Positions 33,632 to 42,938 of a stretch of DNA of 64,000 bases are shown here, piece after piece. The DNA is from Astragalus membranaceus (taxonomy: Eukaryota; Streptophyta; Magnoliopsida; Fabales; Fabaceae): assembly GCA_039519185.1 (NCBI GenBank), contig CM076848.1, forward strand, positions 56,322,778-56,386,777. The letters run 5' to 3'. The notes under the pieces were generated by a model. It had not been told where the DNA came from, ran no database searches, and saw only the letters and a list, made by a program, of their open reading frames with translations. Within the stretch, counting starts at the first letter, position 1, and the number at the start of each line of letters is the position of its first letter. The translations under genes and the position numbers were made by a program.

Positions 33632-34460
33632 ATGGGAATGGAATATGGGATTGGGTATGGTGTTAACGCGTAAAGGGTAGGATGCTTGAAGAACCAAAAG
33701 CTGGTGCCAGCTTTGCAAGTTTTGATAACTCGCTAGCTGGACTATTTTATTTTGTTTGGCCATTCATTTTAATCATGTTTATCCTTTGGGTTTATGCGGA
33801 GGGTAAAATAGAAGGAGTAGATAATATACAAGAAAAAAATATCAAAGGTTTATTCATTTGCAATCAAATCATCCATTATAAACCATTAGTATTTTATTGT
33901 ATCTGGTAGCTTAACTAACTTATTGGTATATCATTTTTAGCTAAGGGAGCTGATTAGCCTAACATCTCAATTATTCATGAATTCATAATAAACATGTGTA
34001 GGTCCCATAATTTTAAAATGATTGGGGAAAAACATTGGAAAGAAGAAATGTGGATGCCAACTGGATGTGATGATGTTAGTATTTAAAGGAGAATATAGCC
34101 GATGTATTTTACTTCTTCATGGATCAAACGATTATGCGGTATAAACGATACCCTTAGTCTAGTGGCTTCCGGTGCTAGTATAGGTAAGCAAGTAATTTAA
34201 ATCACATGACTCAATAGCACACAAGCTAGTGCTAGTATGCTGTTATGCATGAGAAATAGTGTCGGGAATTATTAATGTGAATTTTTTTTAATACTGCGTG
34301 AACGTGAACTTGCTTCCTGCTAGCTGTAGCCACTCAATACCTGAGGAGTCAGGGATATTTTGTAGACAGCCACACACACATTTGGATAAGTTCTCCCAAA
34401 CCAAAAGCCTTGCATTGGAATGAGGACTCTCCCCAGTGTCAAAGGCGGTTGCTATGGTCA
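33508..34460 (-). promoter_or_regulatory. Upstream region of the intact XTH gene
   Basis: A TATATATATG stretch lies about 85 bp upstream of the start codon, next to a GT/TG microsatellite (about 33600-33632). Homology to the upstream region of copy 1 extends to about 34460 with two large indels. No transposon is inserted here, so this is the empty-site reference for the hAT and copia insertions. Confidence 0.6.
33600..33632. repeat. GT dinucleotide microsatellite in the XTH upstream region
   Basis: This is a TG run of about 15 units, largely absent from copy 1 (about 150-160). Confidence 0.85.
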
Positions 34461-34792
34461 GTACAAAAGAATTTATTGTTTTCGTTGTTGGTCAGGATAA
34501 TTATGAAAATGTATTAATAGATCGGTATTGAGTGCTTGATGATTGTAGAGTGTTAAGTATTGGTAGCATTCCTCTAGTAAATGAATGGGTATATCTACTT
34601 AAATAGGATTTTATTAATAGATCGGAATCTTTACAAAGAAGCTGGATAGTGATTTGTCTATCACGGATATAGTGTTTGTGTGTGTTATTGCCTGCCCTAT
34701 TCGACCACCAGGCTTCTCCTTTTATAGTCGAGGTAACTCCTGATCCTTATTTTTTGCTTCCCTTTACGTTTCTCTTTCTCTTTTTGTTGGGG
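34461..34792. other. Spacer before the CACTA element
   Basis: No gene is seen. A short direct repeat, TTAATAGATCGG(T/A)AT, occurs at about 34503 and 34615. The last 60 bases are pyrimidine-rich and, across the CACTA insertion, lead into the start codon of the gag-like gene at 40543. Confidence 0.4.
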
Positions 34793-34829
34793 CACTAGTG
34801 CAAAAATGACATTAGAATTAGACATTTAA

Positions 34830-35130
34830 AGTCAGACGCCCAGATGCCTGACTACATAGGTAGACACGGTGGCAAACTTGTAAATAAGGGGCAAAACTCG
34901 CAAGTATTAAGGTCAAGCGGATACACGCCTGACTTCTAAAGTGAAGAAATAGGGAAAAAATAAGACTTTAGAAGTCAGGCATGTATGCGCCTGACTACAT
35001 AAGTGACACGGTGGCAAACTTGTAATTAGGAGTGGATTTTTTTTTTCTGTTCTAATACTTTAGACGTCATGCGTCTATTCTCGCTTGACCTCTAAAGTAC
35101 TTTAGAAGTCAGGCATATACACGCCTGACC
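34830..35130. repeat. Left subterminal hairpin repeats of the CACTA element
   Basis: Several AAGTCAGGC(A/G) words face GCCTGAC(T/C)(T/A) words, giving short hairpins with TATACACGC-type loops. Confidence 0.7.
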
Positions 35131-35159
35131 TCTAAAGTACTAAAATAAAAAAAAAAAAT

Positions 35160-36150
35160 TCACCCTCACTTCAAATCAGAACACTCTCTCCTCTCCATTC
35201 TCACTCTCACTCTCACGCGAACCCTAATCCTTCTTCTTCTCTAATCCTTCTTCTTCACTCCCTCGCCCCCTCACCCCCTCACCGTCACCCACACTCCCTC
35301 ACCGTCACCCTCACTCCCTCACTCCCCCTCACCGTGAAACTCAGAACACTCTCCACGCCATTCACGCCATTCTCAAGCCGTTCTTTCGCGTCCTCACGCC
35401 TCACTCCGAGAACGCCGCCCTCCGCCTCGCCTCGCCTCGCCGTGCACCACTCCACCCTCCGGCGCGCGTCTTTTCCGTTGCTCTCTCCACTTCAGTTTCA
35501 CGCTCAACGCTCACGCTCACGCTCACGCCCTCTGCTTCTGAGTTTCACGCTAAACTCCTCTTCCATTTTCCAGGCAAGTCTCCCTCTCTCTCTCTCTCTC
35601 CCTCTCCCTCTCGCTGTGTGTCTCTCTCTCTGTCGCTCTCTCTGCCTCTCTTTCTAGGTTTTTTTTGATACTGTTCTGAATCCCCTATTGCAACGAGCGT
35701 GTTGCACAGCTCCTATCTAATTCCTAATTTCTCAGTTTGAAACATGTGTGTTGCAAACCCTAGTTTTTTTGATTTGAACACGGGTCAGATCCAGAAGTCG
35801 CAAACCCTAGTTTTTTTGATTTGAACATGGGTCAGTTTGATGATGCTTATGAGTATAGGCATGTTGTTGAAATGGAAATCTTCCTGTTTGATTTTGATGA
35901 GTCTGAAATGAAATCTGAATCGTGACTTTTGTTTGACTTTCAATTTAATGAACTCATCAATATCATAACAGTTCTTTGATTGGAATAGCTTCTGTGTGTG
36001 ATGATGATTCTATTGGAAACTCTTGGATTTTATTGAATGAAACTTATTTGTTCATGTATTATGATGCACAATCTGGATTTATCTTGATCAGATGATGGAT
36101 TTATCTTTATATTTATCTAATTGCCCTTTGTTGCTGTGTGTAATGTTTTA
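35160..36150 (+). other. CT-rich leader-like stretch inside the CACTA element
   Basis: Bases 35160-35660 are rich in CTC and TCAC words and end in a CT microsatellite (35580-35655). It resembles a captured 5' untranslated or first-exon region but has no recognisable protein. 35660-36150 looks like intron and ends at TTTTATAG before the kinase fragment. Confidence 0.4.
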
Positions 36151-36152
36151 TA

Positions 36153-36352
36153 GGTTGGAGTGCATCTTGGAATATTGGTATTGGAAGTAATTTGTGGAAG
36201 AAGACCTATTGAAGAAAATAAGGCAGGGCTAATTGAATGGGTGAAGTCCTTAATGGTACTTAGCCAATTGCCTAATGCTGTTGATGAAAGGTTTGCAACT
36301 CCTCACTCAATATCAAAGTTCATACCTTTACTCAATCTCAAAGTTCAAGGTT
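36153..36352 (+). pseudogene. Captured L-type lectin receptor kinase fragment
   Basis: After an acceptor-like TTTATAG, the frame reads GVHLGILVLEVICGRRPIEE and then LIEWVKSLM...AVDERF. This corresponds to the late kinase domain of plant L-type lectin receptor kinases (usual form FGILVLEV(V/A)CGRRPIEE). About 50 codons are present. The ATP site and catalytic loop are absent. The remainder to the stop at 36352 is not recognisable. Confidence 0.75.
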
Positions 36353-36417
36353 AACCATAATAAGGTTAAACTGACTGGCATGTGGATATTTTTTTTCTGA
36401 TTACTTTTACTGTGTAG

Positions 36418-36570
36418 TTTGATAAGGATACTTTAGTGAGATCAGATCTTGCTCGTAAGTCAAATAAGCCACAACCTGAATTTTTCTTTAAACAACTCAC
36501 TGCAAGTGATACTAGTACTCATGGTGGTTTCTCTGTTCCTCGTCGCGCTGCTGAAAAGATTTTTGCCAAT
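36418..36570 (+). pseudogene. Captured auxin response factor B3-domain fragment
   Basis: The frame carries NKPQPEFFFKQLTASD followed by THGGFSVPRRAAEKIF, the diagnostic start of the ARF B3 DNA-binding domain. The usual Cys in FFCK is Phe here. It is joined in frame through intron-like sequence to the ABC transporter piece. About 50 codons remain of the whole factor. Confidence 0.85.
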
Positions 36571-36642
36571 TTCCTTAAAGAATCATTCATTTTGTCAATT
36601 CTCATAAATCTTAATATTAACTTGTATAAACTTAATGTAGGT

Positions 36643-38425
36643 GAGATGTTAGTGGGACCTGCAAAAGCCCTCTTTATGGATGAAATTTCAACTGGTTTGG
36701 ATAGTTCCACAACCTTCCAAATTGTCAGGTTTATGAGGCAGATGGTTCATATCATGGATGTAACTATGATAATCTCTCTTCTGCAACCTGCACCAGAATC
36801 ATATAACCTTTTTGATGACATAATATTACTTTCAGAAGGTGAGATTGTCTATCAAGGTCCCCGTAAGGGTGTTCTAGATTTTTCAAGAGAATGGCTATTA
36901 ATGAAGCGCAACTATTTTGTATACATATTCAAGACCTTTCAGATTACTATCATGTCTATAATTACCATGACAGTATTTTTCAGAACAGAATTGAAGCACG
37001 GTCAAGTTGAAGATGGAGGAAAATATTACGGTGCACTGTTCTTCAGTCTTATCAATGTGATGTTCAATGGAGCGGCAGAGCTTGCAATGACTGTTAACAG
37101 ACTTCCTGTTTTCTTCAAGCAGAGAGATTTCCTTTTTTATCCAGCATGGGCTTTTGCATTGCCCATCTGGGTCCTCAGAGTTCCTCTCTCTCTCTCTCTA
37201 TTGGAATCAGGAGTATGGATCATCCTCACTTACTATACTATTGGTCTGCCAACTTACATTAGATATAATCAAAAAAAGAATACACAGCATTTTTATCTCA
37301 CCTAGTGAGAAAAGGCTTTGGTGGTTGTTTTGTAAAGATGAATTAATTGCTATACTATTCTATATCATCATTCTTTAGTTTTTTATTGTCTTGCAAATTT
37401 TGTTCAATGATGAATCTAAAAGCTTGTTACAGGTTTTTCCGTCAACTATTGGCATACTTCTGGGTGAATCAAATGGCTCTATCCCTTTTTCGCCTCATTG
37501 CTGCAATTGGAAGGGCAAGAGTTGTGGCTAACACACTTGCTGCCTTCACCATTTTAACTGTTCTCGTCTTAAGTGGATTTACTGTTTCAAGAGGTAAGTA
37601 GCAGTTTCTTTTTATTCTGCATCTATACAATTCTCAAGAAATATTTTAATATTAAAAATGAGATTCCCCATTTTTTATGAGAAAGAATAACTAACCTCTC
37701 TCACCATTTATAGATAATATTGAACCATGGATGATATGGTGCTATTATCTTTCACCTATGATGTATGGACAGACTGCAATAACCATCAATGAGTTCCTAG
37801 ACAAAAGATGGAGTGCTGTAAGATCTTAAACTCGTGGAGAAAATCGCTGCTCTTTATTATTAACCTTATAACACTATTCTTCCCTTTTCACAGCCTAATA
37901 ATGATTCAAGAATTAATGAACCCACAGTTGGGAAGGCTTTTCTCAAGGCCAGAGGCATATTTACAGAAGACTATTGGTACTGGATATCTGTTGGTGCTCT
38001 TATAGGATTTTCTATACTTTTCAACATTGGTTTCATTCTTTCTCTAACTTATTTGAATCGTAAGTTTCCATCCCAATCTTTCTTTGTGTTGCATGCCTAA
38101 ATCTATGCGATTTTGTTTCTTATACTGTTCTAAAATATCTCTAAAAGAATTAAAAGAGAGTAGTATAAAGGAAGACTGGAAAAGTATCTAATACAAAGGC
38201 ACCAATCTTGCCGTATGGTAGACAGTGGCCATTTGGACAATCCATTATCCAAAACACTTTCTCTAATGTTGCTATGAAATCAAATTGCAGCATTTGGAAG
38301 CTCCAAATCTATCATAGTGGAAGAGGAAGACAATACAAAAAGCACAACTGCCTCCTCCTCAGTGAAAAAAACAGCGAAAGAGAAAAGCTCAGCTTCAAAT
38401 GCTGAAGGGTTTGAAGGTAAAAAAT
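36643..38425 (+). pseudogene. Captured ABCG (PDR-type) transporter fragments
   Basis: Exon-like pieces appear in the native order. The first (36643-37270, GT acceptor-like start GEMLVGPAKALFMDE) has a Walker B region and the D-loop (STGLDSS) of the first nucleotide-binding domain, the H-loop area (ISLLQPAPES) and the start of the first membrane domain. The second (37431-37595) continues the membrane helices (QMALSLFRLIAAIGR). Third is 37713-37817 (EPWMIWCYYLSPMMYG). Fourth is about 37893-38059. The last is a linker piece (38290-38418). The first nucleotide-binding domain lacks its Walker A. The fragments cannot make a working pump. Confidence 0.88.
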
Positions 38426-38804
38426 GATATGTTTACCCCATAAAGAACAGATCATTTAATTTTTTATATAGGTCAAGTATGAGAGTTCTACAGGTGTTTT
38501 CTAAAGATAGAAGAATTTAAATGAGCGGGAACTAGTTTCAACTTATACAAGTTATTATTTAAAAAACTTATCATAAGATTGTTTATAGTATTTCTATTTT
38601 CCTTATGAGTATTTGTGAAGAAATTTATCTAAACTGACTTAAAATAACTCTATAGCCTCTAGTGGAAGAAATTTCCCTTCTATCGTAAATAAAGTTTGCC
38701 TTCATCAGAAAGTGTAGCTTATCTACCTATCTCTGCATTGTTGTATAACTAACATGCAATTTACTATAAGCACTCTTGGAAATTTCCCTTCTATCTTGAC
38801 GTCA

Positions 38805-39836
38805 CTAAACATGGGAAACTAAGTGCACAGGAACAGAAGACAGTGGATGCCATTGTTAGGGCGAGGTGAGTTTGAGTAGTTTTTGGCTGAGAATGTTGTT
38901 TTTGTTGTAAAAATATCGTGTCTCATATGCCTTTTTTGTTCCAGTAAATTTCCACTTTCAATCATATTGGTTGGTGTTGGAGATGGACCATGGGAGATGA
39001 TGAAAGAATTTGATGACAATATTCCAGCTCGGGCTTTTGATAATTTTCAGGTAAGTGATGCTAAAATGTTGTTACTAGTCGAAATTGATCCAATGTATCA
39101 TTTGGGTTTCGCTTTCTTTCACTTTAGTTTGTGAATTTCACTGAGATTATGTCAAAGAACATCCCTCCTTCAAGAAAAGAGGCCAGCATTTGCACTTGCA
39201 GCAGTGATGGAAATTCCTTGTCAGTATAAGGCAACAATTGAGCTGAATCTACTTGGGTAGATATTTTGGTTCCTTACTGTTCTTATTGGTTTTGGAATTC
39301 TTCTGTTTGTTTTTTGGGAAACTTTTGTCATCTTATTTTAGGGTTATTTATTATCCTTGAATAGCAAACAGAAGGCCAATGCTTCTCAAAGAGTTCCCCT
39401 CCCACCTCCCAGATACAGTTTCACATCTCTGGACACTTCAAAGCCTTCTCAGCATGGCAATTGCTGCCCACCTGGCATAGCCCCTTCTGCACCAAGTTCC
39501 ACTTATGACCATCAAGTACTAAGTTCTCTGATAGAATAATAATCTCTTTTATTTTCATGATTGGGTCTTCTGTAGGCTGTAACAATATCCTTGAAGAATA
39601 TTTTTTAAAATGGCATTTATTGGCCTTATGGAGCTTTGTCCCATTTGTCTGAGCAATTCAAAAGACATGGCCTTCGGATGTGGGCATCAGGTAAATACAA
39701 CATTTTTCTTCTTCTCGTATTTGCTTAAGAAACACCAAATAAGGTGAATTGGTTTGATATATCTTTTGTTTTGTTTGTTCTTCAGTGGTGCCCCATCTGT
39801 AGGAGCCCTATTAACACCAGAATTAAACTTTACTAA
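38805..39836 (+). pseudogene. Captured RGLG/copine-like RING E3 ligase, several exons
   Basis: Exon-like pieces with GT-AG borders lie at about 38805-38865, 38945-39050, 39128-39255, 39362-39515, 39608-39690 and 39789-39836. They match the order of plant RGLG ubiquitin ligases: KLSAQEQKTVDAIVRA, FPLSIILVGVGDGPWEMM, FDDNIPARAFDNFQ, FVNFTEIMSKN, a Pro/Ser-rich linker, LCPICLSNSKDMAFGCGHQ and WCPICRSPINTRIKLY with a natural stop. One extra base in the third piece shifts the frame. The middle of the RING (the Cys pair after CGHQ) is missing. RGLG proteins tag substrates with ubiquitin at membranes; this copy is probably inactive. Confidence 0.88.
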
Positions 39837-40005
39837 GCATCTTTGAATCTGTTGTTTTTACTTTTTAAATAATAATTAGAGATTAGCATTAATGTGGCTG
39901 TATATAACAAATTAACAGTTGATTTAGATGCATAGTGTGTCATTACATGTTGCCTTATAAAGAATAGATAGATCCTTTGATTGGCAAAAACTAGCACTGA
40001 TATAT

Positions 40006-40077
40006 GACTCCATGGCCCAATGGATAAGGCGCTGGTCTACGGGACCAGAGATCTGGGTTCGATCCCCAGTGGAGTCG
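40006..40077 (+). tRNA. tRNA-Arg(ACG), inside the CACTA element
   Basis: A full cloverleaf can be drawn. The acceptor stem GACTCCA pairs with TGGAGTC (40070-40076) and the discriminator is G. The D arm lies in GCCCAATGGATAAGGC. The anticodon stem CTGGT/ACCAG has loop CTACGGG with anticodon ACG. The T arm is CTGGG-TTCGATC-CCCAG. A box and B box (GGTTCGATCCC) are present and a TTTTT terminator follows at about 40082. Length is 72 because the variable loop is one base shorter than I expect for this tRNA. The loop base after the anticodon is G rather than the usual A. Confidence 0.88.
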
Positions 40078-40149
40078 CTTCTTTTTAACGAAAAATTTGT
40101 ATAACCAGGGTGTATAGATTAAACCAAAATTTAAAAAAAAAAAAAACTT

Positions 40150-40445
40150 TTAAGGTCAGGCGCAATAATGCTTGACCTTAAATCATACATACGAAGTCAA
40201 GCAATAATAAAAGCTTGACCTTAAATCATACTTACGAAGTCAAGCAATAATAAAAGCTTGACCTTAAATCATACTTACGAAGTCAGGCAATAATTAATGC
40301 TTGACTTTAAATCATACTTACGAAGTCAGACAAGAATAAATGTTTGACTTTAAAACATACTTACGAAGTCAGGCGCAATAAATGCTTGACTTTAAATCAG
40401 ACTTACGAAGTCAGGCTATCGTTTGACTTTAAAACTCCAGACATA
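40150..40445. repeat. 43-bp subterminal tandem repeat of the CACTA element
   Basis: The word ACGAAGTCA starts at 40191, 40234, 40277, 40320, 40363 and 40405, a period of 43 (once 42). Each unit holds GTCA(A/G)GC...GC(T)TGAC, able to form a hairpin. Such arrays near CACTA ends are the usual transposase-binding sites; this role is inferred. Confidence 0.88.
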
Positions 40446-40542
40446 CAAAGTCGACTTAATAAAAGTCAAGCGCCCGCCTGACTTTAAATCCCCTTTTCGC
40501 CTGACTTTAAATCCATTTTTTGCACTAGTGGGGGTATTTGGG

Positions 40543-42600
40543 ATGGTCAAATTGTGGGAACTGGATGAGAATGGGAACGAAACTTCTGAAGTTCCATCTG
40601 CTTTGAGGCTCATTTTGGATGAGGTCACGCCCAGTCGGGAAAGGCGTAAAGAACGCACAAGGAGGAAAGGTGTTCTTCGACCCATTTCTGAGATTGTGAG
40701 CATTTCTGGCTTATCCTCAGATTCCTTAGAAAGTGAGTCGGAAAGTGACGGTGCTGCTTCTTCTTCTTCTGGGGTTCGATTTACTAACAGGACTTGTCAA
40801 GCCATATCTACCCGCGAAGTTAAAGTTTTGATGGCTTCAGAGCTAAACGTTGAGGAGGTGGTCAACTTTGAATCTCGCGACTATTCTTCTACCTTTTTGA
40901 CTGAGGTATCAATCGTAAAGTTCCGTGCTGGGAAGAAGTTATCTTCCACTGGGAAGGAAGAAGACTTAATAGTTGAGTGTTGTAAAGTGGGTGAGCCGGT
41001 GTGCTTGGCTAGACCGAGAGGTGTTCAAAATGAAGCGACATATATGTATGCCTGTTTATTTGAAGATTTGAAAATACAAAGGCCCTTCACCTTGTTTGAG
41101 ACTTCTGTGTTAAGGGCTTTGAACGTTTGCTCCAACACAACTTCACCCGAACAGTTGGGCCTTCGTTAGAGGGTTTGAGATTTTGTGCCGAGCTCTTAAG
41201 ATATTTCCTTGGGTAGGTATTTTCTTTGCTTTTTACCGAACCAAAGGGGAGGGAAATGGAAAATGGATATCTTTTACGAGTCACCCCAAAAAACGTTAGC
41301 TTACCCCTTTTACTACCTCTTATAAAGACTTTAAGGTTGAGTTTTTTCGTGTTCGGGGGAGTCCATCATCTCCTGAGATGTTGATTGATGCCAAGGGGGC
41401 CTACCACTTCCCGCTATATAGGCAAAGTGAGCCTTATGCAGTCACAGGCGTGATCGAAAGTCAGTTACCTGCAGATTATAAGCCGACTATTGACTTTCTT
41501 TCGGAGTTTGCTCCAATGAGTTGCAAAGAGCTCATAAACATGGAGAACAATGAGGAGGAATTAATCCAATTTTTGAGTAAGTCGTGTTACACATTTTCTA
41601 TGCATTAGCTCAGTAATAATTGACTGATTCACCTTTCTTTTTGTCTTCTTGCAGTTCGGATGGGTCCCCTTAAGGAGAAAGACATGAGAAGTTATCTCAA
41701 GAAAGCCCAAGAGAAAATCGCTGCTAAAGCCACTGTGGATGGTGAAGCTCGCGAAGTCGGTTTGCAGAAAACCAAGAATATCACAGGAAGGACGATCCTT
41801 GATGGAAGTACGCCCATCCCAGCTATTCCATTGAACACCATTGCTAGCACCAAGAACATGATTGAGCCTCCTCCTTTTACATCCCTTACCATGCACAAGG
41901 TTCAGCAAGAAACTCCTAGGGCTTCGAAAGGCAAGAAAAAGGTGAGGTTGTTTGGTCTGATCTCTTAACCGAATTTGACGGCGAAGACGACATGAGGTCG
42001 CTCTGGGATAGGTGATTTCCGGTGAAAAACTTTGTGCGAGAAAAATTGCTGACTCAAGATGATTCAAGCCGGATTAGAGGCTTAGGGTTAGAGCAAGCAT
42101 GCACTGCTCTACAGTATTATGCTCTGAAGACAGCTATTGTGGGTCATGCCATTGGTGATGAATTCAGTAAACTTCGGGCTTGTGAACGTCAGAGCAGAAA
42201 AGATCTTGAAGTAGCAAAGAAGACCTTGGCCAACCAGCAGGACTTAGCCAATGAGGTTGCTCGAAATTGAAAGGCGAGCTGGCATCACAAGAGAAGAAAT
42301 TTAAGGATAAAGACGTGTCAAGAAACAGTTGGAAGATCTGGAGGCTGAGTGGACTGAGAAGATTGACAGCGTCCGTTATGAGGTGAAGACGCGGTCTTAG
42401 TCCGTTGCCAACTTGAAAACATCAGTAGAGCAAAAGGATGCTAAAATCGAGGAATTGAAAATCGAGGTGGCTGCCGGCCTCTTAAAATGGTTTGCTCAGG
42501 CAAAAGAACAGATGGAACTCTTGTATCCTGATGTGGATTTATCAGAGGTTACTTCTATTTTATTCCACTTCAAACACATTTATCTAATACTAATCTAATA
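40543..42600 (+). pseudogene. Gag-like gene of a plant gypsy-type transposon, broken
   Basis: ATG at 40543 opens a 208-codon frame (MVKLWELDENG...) up to 41169. A one-base shift near 41128 moves the homologous frame on through HPNSWAFVRGFEILCRAL and FYRTKGEGNGKWISF, the plant 'transposase, gypsy type' Gag-like domain. An in-frame TAG follows near 41294. After an intron-like gap (about 41581-41654) the frame resumes with GPLKEKDMRSYLKKAQEK, then a coiled-coil part (about 42020-42580; RACERQSRKDLEVAKKTL) with further stops. The CACTA element sits 12 bp upstream of the ATG. The protein is no longer encoded as one piece. Confidence 0.65.
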
Positions 42601-42938
42601 TAATCTCTAATATTAATCTAATGCTATAGTATAATCAATTCATATGCTAGCAAAATGTCAGAAATAGTCCACTTATACAATTGCTGAGTGTCCAAAACCA
42701 ATGATAAAAAATGTAATCTATCTAATTTATCTAATATCTAATCTAATCTAATACTAATATAATAGGAGTATATGCTAGTAAATTGACATTTTTAGACATA
42801 CCACTTGCGCACGACGTGCCCATTTTTTGGGCAATTTAGACATTTTGCCACTTTTGCAGAAAAAGCTGACAAAAAAACTGCACAAAAGCTGAGAAAAAAA
42901 ACTGACAACAACTGCAAAAAAAAAGCAGCAAAAGCTGC
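42601..42938. other. AT-rich spacer before the solo LTR
   Basis: CTAATCTAATA-like words recur (42590-42770), followed by a stretch with AAAAGCTGACAAAAAAACTG repeats (42855-42938). No gene is seen. Confidence 0.4.

Larger units (their letters stand above)
34793..40530. mobile_element. Non-autonomous CACTA transposon carrying host gene fragments
   Basis: The terminal inverted repeat is CACTAGTGCAAAAATG at the left and its complement (one T longer) at the right. GGG flanks both ends as a 3-bp target duplication, as expected for CACTA/En-Spm. Subterminal GTCAGGC...GCCTGAC repeats lie at both ends. No transposase is present. The interior holds plus-strand fragments of a lectin receptor kinase, an auxin response factor, an ABCG/PDR transporter and an RGLG-type RING ligase, with their introns, and a tRNA gene. 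It is thus a gene-capturing element, like the Tgm-Express type described in soybean. Confidence 0.9.

Noticed and set aside
35334..35657. Arg/Ser/Leu-rich frame in the CACTA element
   Set aside because: CT-rich low complexity. No recognisable protein; kept only as leader-like sequence.
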